Source: G965202915 sp965202915 (GTDB lineage Bacteria; Pseudomonadota; Gammaproteobacteria; Eutrophobiales; Eutrophobiaceae). Taken from it: a stretch of DNA of 64,000 nt. A model generated the notes under the pieces. That model saw only the letters and a program-made list of their open reading frames with translations. It had not been told where the DNA came from and did no database searches. Positions 54,457-63,835 of the stretch are shown piece by piece (positions within the stretch are counted from its first letter, which is position 1; the number at the start of each line of letters is the position of its first letter). The position numbers and the translations under genes are program-made. The stretch is taken from positions 2,108,001-2,172,000 of the forward strand of contig OZ241847.1 in NCBI GenBank assembly GCA_965202915.1, written 5' to 3'.

Positions 54457-55413
54457 TCAACCATTGATCGCCCGATTATCGCGACGCCGGTCGCGCTCGC
54501 CGCCCTCTTTTTCCACCGGAGTCAAATCCTGCCTGGTGATGCCGAGTGCCAGGATCACCGGACTGGCGACGTATAATGATGAATAGGTGCCGATCAATAC
54601 GCCAATGATCAACGCGGTGGCAAAACTATGGATGATCTCACCGCCCAGGAAAAATAACGCCAGTAATACCAGCAAGGTGGTGAGCGAGGTCATAATGGTG
54701 CGGTTCAGGGTTTGATTTAATGAGCTGTTGATCACCTCTGCGGCACTGCCTTTGCGCATCTTTCTGAAGTTTTCACGGATCCGGTCAAATACCACTATGG
54801 TATCGTTTAATGAATAACCGATGACCGCTAAAATCGCGGCCAGCACGCTGAGATCGAAATCAAGCCGGGTTAATGAGAAGAACCCAAAGGTAATGACAAC
54901 GTCATGAATCAACGCCGCAATCGCGCCAACGGAGAAACGTATTTGAAATCGCAAGGCAATGTAAATCAAAATACCGAACATCGCCCAGATCATCGCCAAT
55001 CCGCCGTCTTCGGTTAATTCATCGCCGATTTGCGGGCCGACGTATTCAACCCGGCGCATGATCACCGACGGGTCTGATACCTTGAGCAGGTCCAGGATCT
55101 GATTGCCGACGGCGGAACTGTTCAGACCCGCTTGCGGTGCCACTCTTATCAGTACGTCGCGGGCGCTGCCAAAATACTGCACCGACGCGTCACCAAACTG
55201 GGAACCGGCCAGGGCGCCACGGATTTGATCCAGTTGTACGTCCCGCTGGTGTCTCACCTCGGCCAGTGTGCCGCCTGAAAAGTCGATGCCCAAATTCAGG
55301 CCCTGCATCGCCAGGGAAACTATCGAAACCGCCATTAAGGTGATGGAGATGATTGCGGCGATTTTGCGCTTCCCGACAAAATCAATGCTCAGCGGTATAT
55401 GAATAAATTGCAT
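54457..55413 (-). CDS. secF: Protein translocase subunit SecF
   Basis: Inner-membrane partner of SecD that uses the proton gradient to help proteins through SecYEG; 318 residues, six membrane segments. GLNLGIDFSGGTLAEVR (about 39-55) is the SecF signature after helix 1. ALRFQIRFSVGAIAALIHDV and GYSLNDTIVVFDRIRENFRK (about 197-216) are conserved in the membrane core. The stop is 16 bases behind secD. The tail (TPVEKEGGERDRRRDNRA) is basic and cytoplasmic. Confidence 0.96.
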   Translation of the reverse strand: MQFIHIPLSIDFVGKRKIAAIISITLMAVSIVSLAMQGLNLGIDFSGGTLAEVRHQRDVQLDQIRGALAGSQFGDASVQYFGSARDVLIRVAPQAGLNSSAVGNQILDLLKVSDPSVIMRRVEYVGPQIGDELTEDGGLAMIWAMFGILIYIALRFQIRFSVGAIAALIHDVVITFGFFSLTRLDFDLSVLAAILAVIGYSLNDTIVVFDRIRENFRKMRKGSAAEVINSSLNQTLNRTIMTSLTTLLVLLALFFLGGEIIHSFATALIIGVLIGTYSSLYVASPVILALGITRQDLTPVEKEGGERDRRRDNRAING

Positions 55414-55429
55414 TTTGGTCGGTCGGCGA

Positions 55430-57286
55430 CTAGATGGGCAATTTTTGCAGGCGGCGACCGCCGTAAATTAAATTGACCAATGCGCGGGTTACCATGATGG
55501 CGGTGAACATCGAGGAAATTATTCCCAGTGACAGGGTGACTGCAAAGCCCTTTATCGGGCCGGTACCAAAACTGAATAATACCAGTGCCGCGATCAGGGT
55601 GGTGATATTGGCGTCGGCTATGGTCGACAGCGCCTTTTCATAGCCGGCGTGGATGCTGGCCTGGGGCGAGTTGTCATTGCCAATTTCTTCGCGTATGCGT
55701 TCAAATATCAACACATTGGCATCGACCGCCATGCCCACCGTTAATACGATGCCGGCAATGCCGGGCAGGGTTAAGGTGGCTTGCAACAGTGACAGCATGG
55801 CTACAATCAGAATCAGGTTTAAGGTCAGCGCAACGTTGGCAATAAGACCAAATACCTTGTAGTACACCGCCATAAAAATCAGCACCAGAATGAAACCGAT
55901 TATTACCGCGTCCACCCCCCGATCAATGTTGTCCCGGCCAAGGTTCGGCCCCACCGTGCGTTTCTCAATGATGTCTATTGGTGCGGCCAGTGCGCCGGCG
56001 CGCAGCAGCAAGGCCAGATCGCGGGCTTCCTCGGTCGAATCGAGGCCGGTGATGTGAAACCGTCTGCCCAGTTGTTCCAGTATCGTGGCCGCGTTGATCA
56101 CTTCTTCCACCTTCTTTCTGATCCTGGTGGTTTCGCCGTCGGTTTTAATGACTTCGGTTTTGTTCTCTATGAACACCACCGCCATGAGTCTGCCGACGTT
56201 GTCTTTTGTGCCGCGTCGCATCAGCTTCTCACCCTTGCCGTCCAGCCTTATGGTGACGTCAGGCCCGCCGTTCACCGGATCAATCCCCGAGGCGGCGTCA
56301 ATAATGTAATCACCGGTCAACATCACCTGCTTCTTTAACAGCATATCCTGGCCGTCACGATCTTTATACAGCCTGGAACCCGCCGGCACTCTGCCGGTGA
56401 CCGCGTCCTGGACACTGTGTTCATCATCCACCAGGCGAAACTCCAGGGTTGCGGTTGCCCCCAGTATGTCTTCAGCCTTGGCCGGGTCCTGTACTCCGGG
56501 TAGTTGTACAATGATCCGGTCTTGTCCCTGCCGCTGAATGATCGGCTCGGCAACGCCCAGTTCATTGACGCGTTTGCGCAGGGTGGTGATATTTTGCTGC
56601 AGGGCAAATTCTTTGGTGGTGCGTATCGCTTCTTTGGGCATGGCTATGATGATCTGCGCTTCCTCATTGGCTTCGGGAGTGGTCAGGATCAGATCCGGGT
56701 ATTCGTCTTCAATAACAGCCAGCCCCTGTTCCCCTGAGGCGGCGTCACGCAAGCGCACCAATATCCCCGCCTGGGCTCTGCGGGTAATGGTTTTATAACG
56801 CACTTTTTTTTCTCTCAACAGGGTGCGTATCTCGGCCACGTACCTGTCTTCCGCCTTGGCTATCGCGGCGTCCATATCGACTTCCATCAGGAAATGTACG
56901 CCACCGCGCAAATCCAGGCCCAGCAACATCGGTTCGGCGCCTATTGTTCTTAACCATGCCGGGGTTGCGGGGGCAAGATTTAATGCCACCACGTAGGGCG
57001 CCCCCAGTGACTCTTCAATGATGGTATATGCCTGTAGCTGGGTCTCCTCATTATCGAAACGGATGATCAAACGATTTGATCCGAGCTCCATGGAAATGGC
57101 CTGAATGTCGGCCTCCTCCAGGGCGGCCTCGACTTGATACTGAGTAAGCTCACTGACTTCCGCGCCCCGGGCCGGAGAGATATCCAGTGCCGGGTCCTTG
57201 CCGTAAATATTAGGCAACGCAAAAACAGCGCTGATCATGATGATCAGCGCCACCAGGGCGTATTTCCAAACAGGGTATCGATTCAT
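55430..57286 (-). CDS. secD: Protein translocase subunit SecD
   Basis: 618 residues. Helix 1 (about 8-24) is followed by the large periplasmic P1 head (about 30-445), with LLGLDLRGGVHFLMEVDMD near residue 115, and by five C-terminal helices including GMAVDANVLIFERIREE (about 533-549), which holds the conserved Asp for proton transport. The gene order yajC-secD-secF is standard. It lies 5 bases after yajC. Confidence 0.96.
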   Translation of the reverse strand: MNRYPVWKYALVALIIMISAVFALPNIYGKDPALDISPARGAEVSELTQYQVEAALEEADIQAISMELGSNRLIIRFDNEETQLQAYTIIEESLGAPYVVALNLAPATPAWLRTIGAEPMLLGLDLRGGVHFLMEVDMDAAIAKAEDRYVAEIRTLLREKKVRYKTITRRAQAGILVRLRDAASGEQGLAVIEDEYPDLILTTPEANEEAQIIIAMPKEAIRTTKEFALQQNITTLRKRVNELGVAEPIIQRQGQDRIIVQLPGVQDPAKAEDILGATATLEFRLVDDEHSVQDAVTGRVPAGSRLYKDRDGQDMLLKKQVMLTGDYIIDAASGIDPVNGGPDVTIRLDGKGEKLMRRGTKDNVGRLMAVVFIENKTEVIKTDGETTRIRKKVEEVINAATILEQLGRRFHITGLDSTEEARDLALLLRAGALAAPIDIIEKRTVGPNLGRDNIDRGVDAVIIGFILVLIFMAVYYKVFGLIANVALTLNLILIVAMLSLLQATLTLPGIAGIVLTVGMAVDANVLIFERIREEIGNDNSPQASIHAGYEKALSTIADANITTLIAALVLFSFGTGPIKGFAVTLSLGIISSMFTAIMVTRALVNLIYGGRRLQKLPI

Positions 57287-57291
57287 TTATA

Positions 57292-57618
57292 CTAAAGTGA
57301 TTTTAACGTGCCCTTGGGCATGACCGTGGCGACTGCGTTTTTTTGTATCTTGACCTCGGTATCCCTGGCGATCTCAAGTAAGACAAAGTTATCGCCGATT
57401 TCCTTGATCTTACCAAGCAGGCCGCCATTTACTGATATTTCGTCGCCTTTCTTTAAGGATTCCACCAGGCTCTTATGTTCCTTTGCCTGTTTCATTTGCG
57501 GGCGAATGATCAGGAAATACATAAGGGCGATAAAAAACAGCATCATTAATAAAAAGCTGCCGCCGCCCTGCGATGCCGACGCCTGCGCCCATGCACTGTT
57601 GATGAAGAATTCAAACAT
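57292..57618 (-). CDS. yajC: Preprotein translocase subunit YajC
   Basis: 108 residues with one membrane segment (about 22-39, FLLMMLFFIALMYFLIIRPQ) followed by the family phrase MKQAKEHKSLVESLKKGDEI and a small SH3-like end (GGLLGKIKEIGDNFVLLEIA). It is an accessory of SecDF. The upstream 163 bases to queA are non-coding; the tgt gene that usually stands there is missing. Confidence 0.95.
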   Translation of the reverse strand: MFEFFINSAWAQASASQGGGSFLLMMLFFIALMYFLIIRPQMKQAKEHKSLVESLKKGDEISVNGGLLGKIKEIGDNFVLLEIARDTEVKIQKNAVATVMPKGTLKSL

Positions 57619-57781
57619 AAAGTCACCTAATTACGATCAGCGTCCATTATTGCACACCGGGGCGGCATTCGGAAAACTTTTTGCCGGCGGGCGGTTGTCG
57701 TGCCGGGCGGGATCAACTTTGTCTCCGATGCCGGCCACCCGGCGCCATGCCATCGAACTGTAAGAATCAAGGTCGCAGGGT

Positions 57782-58822
57782 TCACTGAGCGGATTCGTTT
57801 TTTGTGATCAGCATGGCGTCGCCGTAGCTGTAAAAATGGAAATTATTATCAACCGCGTACTGATAGGCGTCCAACACGCGCCGCCTGCCGGCAAACGCAC
57901 ATACCAGCATCAACAGGGTTGATCCGGGCAGGTGAAAATTAGTGATCAACAGGTCCACCGTCCGAAATCGGAATCCGGGGTAAATAAAAATATTTGTTTT
58001 GCCCTCAAACGGTCGCAGTTGACCGCTGCTTGACGCGGTTTCAAGACCGCGTACCGCGGTTGTGCCAACGGCAACGATCCGGCCGCCATTGCGTTTTGTG
58101 TCATTTATTTTGGCAACCGCCTGCTCCGGGACGCGGAGGTATTCAGTGTGCATTTTGTGCCGCCTGATATCCGCCACCCGAACCGGTTGAAACGTGCCCG
58201 CACCAATATGCAGGGTTAAAAATACACGGTCTATTTGTCCGGCGGTTAACTCGGCAAATAATTCATCGGTAAAATGCAGCCCCGCGGTTGGCGCCGCCAC
58301 CGCCCCGGAGTGGCGAGCGTAAATCGTTTGATAACAGACTCGATCAATATCGTCATCGGGTCTGTCTATGTAAGGTGGTAAGGGCACGTGGCCGTATCGA
58401 TTCAGCAAATCATCGACCGTTAATTCCGGCTCCAGGATTGCCAGAATAAACATGTCATTTTGCCGTTTAATGACTCGCAGGCGAACGGCGTCATGGACGT
58501 AAAGCAGGCTATCCGGTTTCGGCGCTTTGCCGGCGCGTATCTGTACGCACATTTTGTTTGCATCGATTTTTTCTTCCAACAGGATCTCAACCCTGCCTCC
58601 GGTCGCCTTGGTGGCAAATAAACGCGCCGGCATCACCGCGGTGTCATTCAACACCAGCAAATCTCCCGGTTGTAAAAAATCGGGCAGGTTTTTAAAAATT
58701 GACTCCGAGACCGCGCCGGTATTGCCGTCCAGGCGTAACAGACGGCTGCGATCACGCCGCTGCGCCGGGCGTTTTGCAATCAACCGCGTTGGTAAGGGAT
58801 AATCAAACTCGCCGAGTCGCAT
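57782..58822 (-). CDS. queA: S-adenosylmethionine:tRNA ribosyltransferase-isomerase
   Basis: Transfers the ribosyl part of SAM to preQ1-modified tRNA, the penultimate step of queuosine synthesis; 346 residues. The family phrases are FDYPLPTRLIAKRPAQRRD (4-22), LVLNDTAVMPARLFATK (about 54-70), HSGAVAAPTAGLHFTDELFA (about 170-189), HIGAGTFQPVR and INTNFHLPGSTLLMLVCAF-like near residue 295. It starts with ATG at 58822. Tgt must be encoded elsewhere for the pathway to work. Confidence 0.95.
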   Translation of the reverse strand: MRLGEFDYPLPTRLIAKRPAQRRDRSRLLRLDGNTGAVSESIFKNLPDFLQPGDLLVLNDTAVMPARLFATKATGGRVEILLEEKIDANKMCVQIRAGKAPKPDSLLYVHDAVRLRVIKRQNDMFILAILEPELTVDDLLNRYGHVPLPPYIDRPDDDIDRVCYQTIYARHSGAVAAPTAGLHFTDELFAELTAGQIDRVFLTLHIGAGTFQPVRVADIRRHKMHTEYLRVPEQAVAKINDTKRNGGRIVAVGTTAVRGLETASSSGQLRPFEGKTNIFIYPGFRFRTVDLLITNFHLPGSTLLMLVCAFAGRRRVLDAYQYAVDNNFHFYSYGDAMLITKNESAQ

Positions 58823-58862
58823 GGGGTGCGATACTAACAGAATAAAATAAACGTCACGCGGG

Positions 58863-58891
58863 TTTCATCCGGTTGCGAGATTCTTTATACT
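58863..58891 (+). promoter_or_regulatory. Candidate promoter of tRNA-Leu
   Basis: TTTCAT (58863-58868), 17 bases, TATACT (58886-58891). This leaves about 100 bases of precursor before the tRNA. The -35 box is weak. Confidence 0.4.
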
Positions 58892-58998
58892 GCACTTTGC
58901 CACTGACAACGGTGGGAGGCCTGTTATCCCCGGTGGCGGGGTGCGGGCACGGCCTTGCCGGGTTTAACTCTGTCGGTTTCGGCGAGCTTGACAACAAT

Positions 58999-59083
58999 GC
59001 GGGTGTGGCGGAATTGGTAGACGCGCAGGTCTCAAAAACCTGTTCCTTCGGGAGTGTGAGTTCGATTCTCACCACCCGCACCA
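58999..59083 (+). tRNA. tRNA-Leu (anticodon CAA)
   Basis: 85 bases with the acceptor pair GCGGGTG/CACCCGC, discriminator A and an encoded CCA. The D-arm GCGGAATTGGTAGACGCGC is class II, the anticodon arm is CAGGT-CTCAAAA-ACCTG (anticodon CAA, reads UUG), the long variable arm is TTCCTTCGGGAG, and the T-loop is TTCGATT. All stems pair. No other tRNA is seen in the window. It lies alone between queA and the ABC transporter gene; the rest of the 417-base gap shows no gene. Confidence 0.97.
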
Positions 59084-59239
59084 GCGATACGCCGCCCGGC
59101 TGACAAAATTCCGGAGGAAGACAATGACGTGTGCACTGATCGTGCTTGTTTATCATGCCCAGGGCTATTGAAAACATCAGACTGCCTGTATTATCAATCA
59201 TTATTAACGGCTGAACTCGGCTGATTTGGTTCAAACATT

Positions 59240-61084
59240 ATGGAAACGGCAAATATTATCAGGGATGGGGCAACTGCTGAACCGTCCCGCCCGGCGACCA
59301 GGCGGAAATATGACTGGCGCTACATTATTGAGAATGCACGCGATCACCGGCGTGAATTAATCCGGGCAAATATCATCGCGATTATCGCCACTATTGCGAG
59401 TGTGCCGTTGCCGTTATTGCTGCCGTTACTGGTCGATGAAGTGCTGCTCGATCAACCGGGGTTCGTGGTCAACACCATTAACAGTTTTACCCCCGATTCA
59501 ATCCATCATCCCGCACTTTATATACTCTCGATTCTTGGCCTTACCCTGTTGCTCAGGCTGACGTCGCTGAGCTTAAACGTCTGGCAGGCGCAGCAATTTA
59601 CAATTATCGCCAAAGACCTCATTTTTAAAATCCGTCGTACCTTGTTATTGCGTCTGCAAAACATATCCATGTCCGAATATGAAACCCTGGGGAGTGGCAC
59701 CGTTGCCGCCTATTTTATTACCGATCTGGAAACGGTCGATGAATTTGTCAGTAAAACCGTCAGTCGTTTGCTGGTCGCGGTTTTGACGATTCTGGGGGTG
59801 TCGATCATTCTTTTATGGATGCACTGGCAAATTGCCCTGTTGATCTTATTTTTCAATCCCCTGGTTATTTATTTCACCATTATCCTGGGGAAGCTGGTCA
59901 AGGAATTAAAGAAAAATGAAAATTCGGCATTTGAAATTTTTCAGCAATCGCTCACCGAAACACTCGATTCCATCCATCAAATTCGCGCCGACAATCGCGA
60001 GCGACATTATCTAAAACTGATCATCGATCAGGCGCGTTCGGTCAAGGATAACGGTATTGAATTTGCCTGGAGGAGCGACGCCGCCAATCGATTCAGTTTT
60101 GTCGTGCTTTTACTGGGCTTCGATATTTTTCGCGCGGTATCGATGTTTATGGTGATCTATTCCGGCCTCAGCATCGGTCAGATGTTTGCGGTATTTGGCT
60201 ATCTCTGGTTTATGATGGTCCCGGTGCAGGAGATATTGAAGATTCAATACGCCTATTACGCGGCCAAGGCGGCGTTGGAAAGAATCAACAGCTTGTCGGA
60301 ATTGCATGAAGAGCCAGATTATCCCCGGATCAACAATCCCTTTCAGAATCGGACCACCACCGGCATTTCAATTAAGGATCTGCATTTCGCCTATGGCGAT
60401 GGCCCCGACGTTTTGAACGGCATCAATCTGGATATCGGGCCGGGGGAAAAGGTGGCCCTGGTGGGCGCCAGTGGCGGCGGCAAATCGACCCTGGTGCAGA
60501 TACTGATCGGCCTTTATCCCGCCAGCCACGGCATGATTTATTATGACGGCGTACCGATCACCCAGATCGGTTTAAGCGTGGTAAGAGAGCACGTCGCGAC
60601 GGTGCTGCAACACCCGGTATTATTTAACGACACCATCAGAAAAAATCTTACCCTTGGTCGGGATATCGATGACTCACGATTGTGGCAAGTGCTGGAAATG
60701 GTGCAACTGAAGCCGACCATAGAGGCGATGCAATATCATCTCGACACCGTCATAGGCCGCCAGGGGATACGCTTGTCCGGCGGTCAAAGGCAGCGAATTG
60801 CGATTGCCCGCATGGTATTAAGCGAGCCCGGTATTGTTATTCTTGACGAGGCCACGGCCGCGCTGGACGCCGAGACCGAGTATCAACTGCACGCCGCCCT
60901 GAGTGAATTCCTGAACGATCGCACCACCATTATCGTGGCCCACCGCTTGAGCGCGATAAAGCAGGCAAACCATGTTTATGTGTTTGAAGCGGGCATGATA
61001 GGCGAACAAGGCAGCCACCGGCAATTATTATCCCAGGATGGACTCTATTCACAGTTATACGGGGTCAGACAGTCACAGGCTTAA
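59240..61084 (+). CDS. ABC transporter, fused permease and ATPase (MsbA-like)
   Basis: 614 residues. The cytoplasmic N-terminus has DWRYIIENARDHRRELIRAN. The six-helix transmembrane domain spans about 38-340. The nucleotide-binding domain (about 370-600) has Walker A GASGGGKST, the signature LSGGQRQRIAIAR, Walker B IVILDEATAALD and the H-loop VAHRLSA. It is a half-transporter that would work as a homodimer exporting lipids, drugs or peptides. There is no N-terminal C39 peptidase domain, so it is not a bacteriocin-type exporter, and nothing links it directly to the giant proteins 14 kb away. Start ATG at 59240. Confidence 0.9.
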   Translation: METANIIRDGATAEPSRPATRRKYDWRYIIENARDHRRELIRANIIAIIATIASVPLPLLLPLLVDEVLLDQPGFVVNTINSFTPDSIHHPALYILSILGLTLLLRLTSLSLNVWQAQQFTIIAKDLIFKIRRTLLLRLQNISMSEYETLGSGTVAAYFITDLETVDEFVSKTVSRLLVAVLTILGVSIILLWMHWQIALLILFFNPLVIYFTIILGKLVKELKKNENSAFEIFQQSLTETLDSIHQIRADNRERHYLKLIIDQARSVKDNGIEFAWRSDAANRFSFVVLLLGFDIFRAVSMFMVIYSGLSIGQMFAVFGYLWFMMVPVQEILKIQYAYYAAKAALERINSLSELHEEPDYPRINNPFQNRTTTGISIKDLHFAYGDGPDVLNGINLDIGPGEKVALVGASGGGKSTLVQILIGLYPASHGMIYYDGVPITQIGLSVVREHVATVLQHPVLFNDTIRKNLTLGRDIDDSRLWQVLEMVQLKPTIEAMQYHLDTVIGRQGIRLSGGQRQRIAIARMVLSEPGIVILDEATAALDAETEYQLHAALSEFLNDRTTIIVAHRLSAIKQANHVYVFEAGMIGEQGSHRQLLSQDGLYSQLYGVRQSQA

Positions 61085-61256
61085 ACAAGCGCAGTCTGTT
61101 TCCAATCGGCGCCCCGGATTTGATGAGATGGCATTGTCACTCAAATGACTTTGCCCGTATTGCTTGTGATGGTATTCTGGGTTCCAAAAGACTGAGCCGT
61201 TCCAGGATAATTCCCCCGATGAACGACTGCATGGTATGGCCACGTTTTTCAGGCGT

Positions 61257-62351
61257 TTATTCGGAGCCGCCCTGGAATAAATCAAGCTGCCGCTGCATTG
61301 TTCCACCGGCATTATAAAGGCTGGTGTTCAGCGGGGTGCGGTCTCCGAAATAATTCAATTTGCGACGTGCTCGCCGGAATCGCTGGGCAATCATTTCCGC
61401 GTACACGCCCTTGCCCCGGAAACGTTCATGGAAACCCGCCTGGTTCAATTTGCCGCCACGGCTTTGTCTGATCAAACTCAGTACGTGCTCGGCCTTGTCG
61501 GGAAAGTGGTTTGTCAACCAGTCTATAAACAAGGGTTCGACTTCCAGCGGTAAGCGCAACAAAACATAGCCGCAAAACTCTGCGCCCGCCTGGGCCGCGG
61601 CGCTGAGTACGGCCTCCATTTCATAATCATTCAAGGCCGGGATCACCGGTGCGAACATCACACCGGTTTCTATTCCGGCTTCATGCAGCCGTTTTATCGT
61701 CGCCAGCCTTCTATCCGGTGCGGTCGCCCGCGGTTCCATTACGCGCGCCAGTGCGCGATCCAGGGTGGTCACCGAAAGAAACACCCGCACCAGCCTGTTG
61801 GCCGCCATCTCCCGCAGTACATCGATATCCCGTTCCACCAGCCAGGATTTGGTGACTATCGTGCAGGGGTGCCGGTATTCATGCAGCACTTCAAGAATAC
61901 TCCTGGTGATCTTCCAGTCCCGTTCTATCGGTTGATACGGATCGGTGTTGGCCCCCAGTGCAATCGGCGTGCATTGATAGGCCGGGGCCGATAAGGCCCG
62001 CCTTAACAGTTCGGCCGCATTCGGTTTGGCAAATAATCTGGTTTCAAAATCTATCCCCGGAGACAGGTCCAAATAGGCATGAGTCGGCCTGGCATAACAA
62101 TAAATACAGCCGTGTTCGCAGCCCCTGTAGGGATTGATGGTCGCGGTAAAAGGCAGGTCCGGGGAATTATTGGTGGAAATTATGCTGCGACTCTTCTCCG
62201 CCCGCACCTCGGTGCGTATCGGGGGTGCTTCCTCCTCATTATCGGCAATGGCAACGCGCTGATGCTTCAAATAGCGGGGATCGATCGCGGCAAACGTGCC
62301 CCGGCCTTTGTTATTTCTGGCTTTAACCGCGCGCGGTGGCGTGTGATCCAT
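61257..62351 (-). CDS. PA0069-family radical SAM protein
   Basis: 364 residues. The iron-sulfur cluster motif is CEHGCIYCYARPTHAYLDLS (Cys at about residues 78, 82, 85). FETRLFAKPNAAELLRRAL, NTDPYQPIERDWKITRSILE, TIVTKSWLVERDIDVL and HFPDKAEHVLSLIRQSRGGK are typical of this SplB-related family (PA0069, Rv2578c). The reaction is not known; a DNA repair role has been supposed from similarity to spore photoproduct lyase. It lies 2 bases downstream of rmuC, so both are co-transcribed, which fits a link to DNA maintenance. Confidence 0.9.
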   Translation of the reverse strand: MDHTPPRAVKARNNKGRGTFAAIDPRYLKHQRVAIADNEEEAPPIRTEVRAEKSRSIISTNNSPDLPFTATINPYRGCEHGCIYCYARPTHAYLDLSPGIDFETRLFAKPNAAELLRRALSAPAYQCTPIALGANTDPYQPIERDWKITRSILEVLHEYRHPCTIVTKSWLVERDIDVLREMAANRLVRVFLSVTTLDRALARVMEPRATAPDRRLATIKRLHEAGIETGVMFAPVIPALNDYEMEAVLSAAAQAGAEFCGYVLLRLPLEVEPLFIDWLTNHFPDKAEHVLSLIRQSRGGKLNQAGFHERFRGKGVYAEMIAQRFRRARRKLNYFGDRTPLNTSLYNAGGTMQRQLDLFQGGSE

Positions 62352-62353
62352 GA

Positions 62354-63556
62354 TCAGGAGTGTTCTCGCCCCCTGGCGGTGAGCGTATCCGGCAGGGTTC
62401 TCTTGGTTTCCACGCCCAGTTCGCGAATAGCCTCGGCTCTGGCTATTAGATTTCCCCGGCCATCGGTCAAGCGATTATGGGCCGTATCGTAAGCCTGACG
62501 GGCTTTGTCCAGCTTGTCGCCGATATCATTGAGCGCCTCTAAAAACCCGACGAATTTGTCATACATGTCACCCGCCCGTTTTGCTATCTCCTGGGTATTT
62601 TGATTTTGATTTTCATAACGCCACAGATTATGAATGATTTGCAGACTCAGGGTCAGGGTGAATGGGCTGACCAGAAAAATACGTTTCCCGAATGCATCCC
62701 GAAACAGATTGTCGTCCTGTTCAAATGCCAGCATCAGGGCCGGTTCAATCGGCACAAACATCAGCACCAGGTCCAGGGAATGAACGTCCGCCAGGCTATT
62801 GTAGTCTTTGGATTGCAGGGCCTGCACGTGGTTGCGAATAGACTTCAAATGTTCATTCAGTGCGGTTTGCCGCTGCGGCTGATCTTCCGCCGAACAATAG
62901 CGCTCATAGGCGTTCAGAGAGACCTTGGCGTCGATAACAATATGTTTTTTGTCCGGCAGATACACCACCGCGTCGGGACGATTCAATTTACCCGAGGCGT
63001 CGCGGTAACCAAGCTGCAATTTGTACTCGCGGTCCTTCACCAGGCCGGATTCTTCCAATACCCTCGCCAATATCATTTCACCCCAATTACCGCGGGTCTT
63101 GCTTTCCCCTTTAAGGGCATTGGTAAGATTGTTCGCCTCCCTGCTCATCCGCTCATTCAACGATTTCAAATGGGTGATTTCATGATACAGGGACAACCGG
63201 TCTTTGGTTTCCTTGTCATAGACGTCCTCCACCTTTTTCTTGAAATCACCCAATTGTTCGCGCAACGGGTTTAATATTTCCCTGATATTGGTGCTGTTTT
63301 GCTCGGTAAATTTCCTGCTGTTTTCCTCCATGATCCGGTTGGACAGATTTTCAAAGGCAAGGATCATTTTCTTTTCCATGTCATCCAGCGACGCCATTTG
63401 GGAATTTTTATTTTGCAGGCGTTCCGTTTCCACCGCCAGCCTGCGCTCCAGATCGGCGACGGTTTGCGATAATCCCTTATTTCTGGATACCAGCCATATG
63501 ATGATCCCGGCCCCGATCACCCCTGTTATTGCGCAAATCACCACCGATTCATTCAT
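62354..63556 (-). CDS. rmuC: DNA recombination protein RmuC
   Basis: 400 residues: an N-terminal membrane segment (about 5-23), a coiled coil (about 25-150) and a nuclease-like C-terminal domain (about 150-350). The latter has KTRGNWGEMILARVLEESGL, YLPDKKHIVIDAKVSLNAYERY (catalytic D...DAK type) and the conserved VLMFVPIEPALMLAFEQD. It limits recombination between short inverted repeats in E. coli, which is notable in a genome rich in such repeats. It is divergent from the rrn operon. Confidence 0.93.
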   Translation of the reverse strand: MNESVVICAITGVIGAGIIIWLVSRNKGLSQTVADLERRLAVETERLQNKNSQMASLDDMEKKMILAFENLSNRIMEENSRKFTEQNSTNIREILNPLREQLGDFKKKVEDVYDKETKDRLSLYHEITHLKSLNERMSREANNLTNALKGESKTRGNWGEMILARVLEESGLVKDREYKLQLGYRDASGKLNRPDAVVYLPDKKHIVIDAKVSLNAYERYCSAEDQPQRQTALNEHLKSIRNHVQALQSKDYNSLADVHSLDLVLMFVPIEPALMLAFEQDDNLFRDAFGKRIFLVSPFTLTLSLQIIHNLWRYENQNQNTQEIAKRAGDMYDKFVGFLEALNDIGDKLDKARQAYDTAHNRLTDGRGNLIARAEAIRELGVETKRTLPDTLTARGREHS

Positions 63557-63606
63557 TGCCGAGATAACACCCCCTTAAATATTGTCACGATTGCATAATA
63601 ATTTTG

Positions 63607-63634
63607 TTGACCTTAACGATTCTGCGTGTATAGT
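63607..63634 (+). promoter_or_regulatory. rRNA operon promoter
   Basis: TTGACC (63607-63612), 16 bases, TATAGT (63629-63634), followed by a leader of about 200 bases before the 16S rRNA gene. Upstream AT-rich bases may act as an UP element. Confidence 0.8.
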
Positions 63635-63645
63635 ATCAGATTCCG

Positions 63646-63680
63646 GGTTGGTGGAAACCAACCTTGTTCTTTAAAAATTT
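63646..63680 (+). promoter_or_regulatory. rrn leader boxB and boxA antitermination signal
   Basis: GGTTGG-TGGAAA-CCAACC (63646-63663) forms the boxB hairpin, and TTGTTCTTTAAAAATTT (from 63664) matches boxA. This arrangement recruits Nus factors and prevents early termination of rRNA transcripts. The rest of the leader to 63835 shows no gene. Confidence 0.8.
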
Positions 63681-63835
63681 CTGATCAAGCAAGATGTGTG
63701 GGCGCTTATATCAATAGTCGGTTTCACCAAGAGGTAACTCGGTGGCGACTGGGATTGATTTAGCGTCAAAACGAAATCAATTTGTACAGTAACCATCGAG
63801 CCAAGATTGGCTGCCTCAAGCAGCAAGTACACTTC

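Noticed and set aside
59240..61084. ABC transporter as the exporter of the giant proteins
   Set aside because: It has MsbA-like architecture without a C39 domain, with no membrane-fusion or TolC-like gene beside it, and lies 14 kb away on the other side of core genes. There is no positive evidence.
62600..63274. 224-residue plus-strand frame opposite rmuC
   Set aside because: Shadow of rmuC; no start signal, and the minus-strand product is clearly RmuC.
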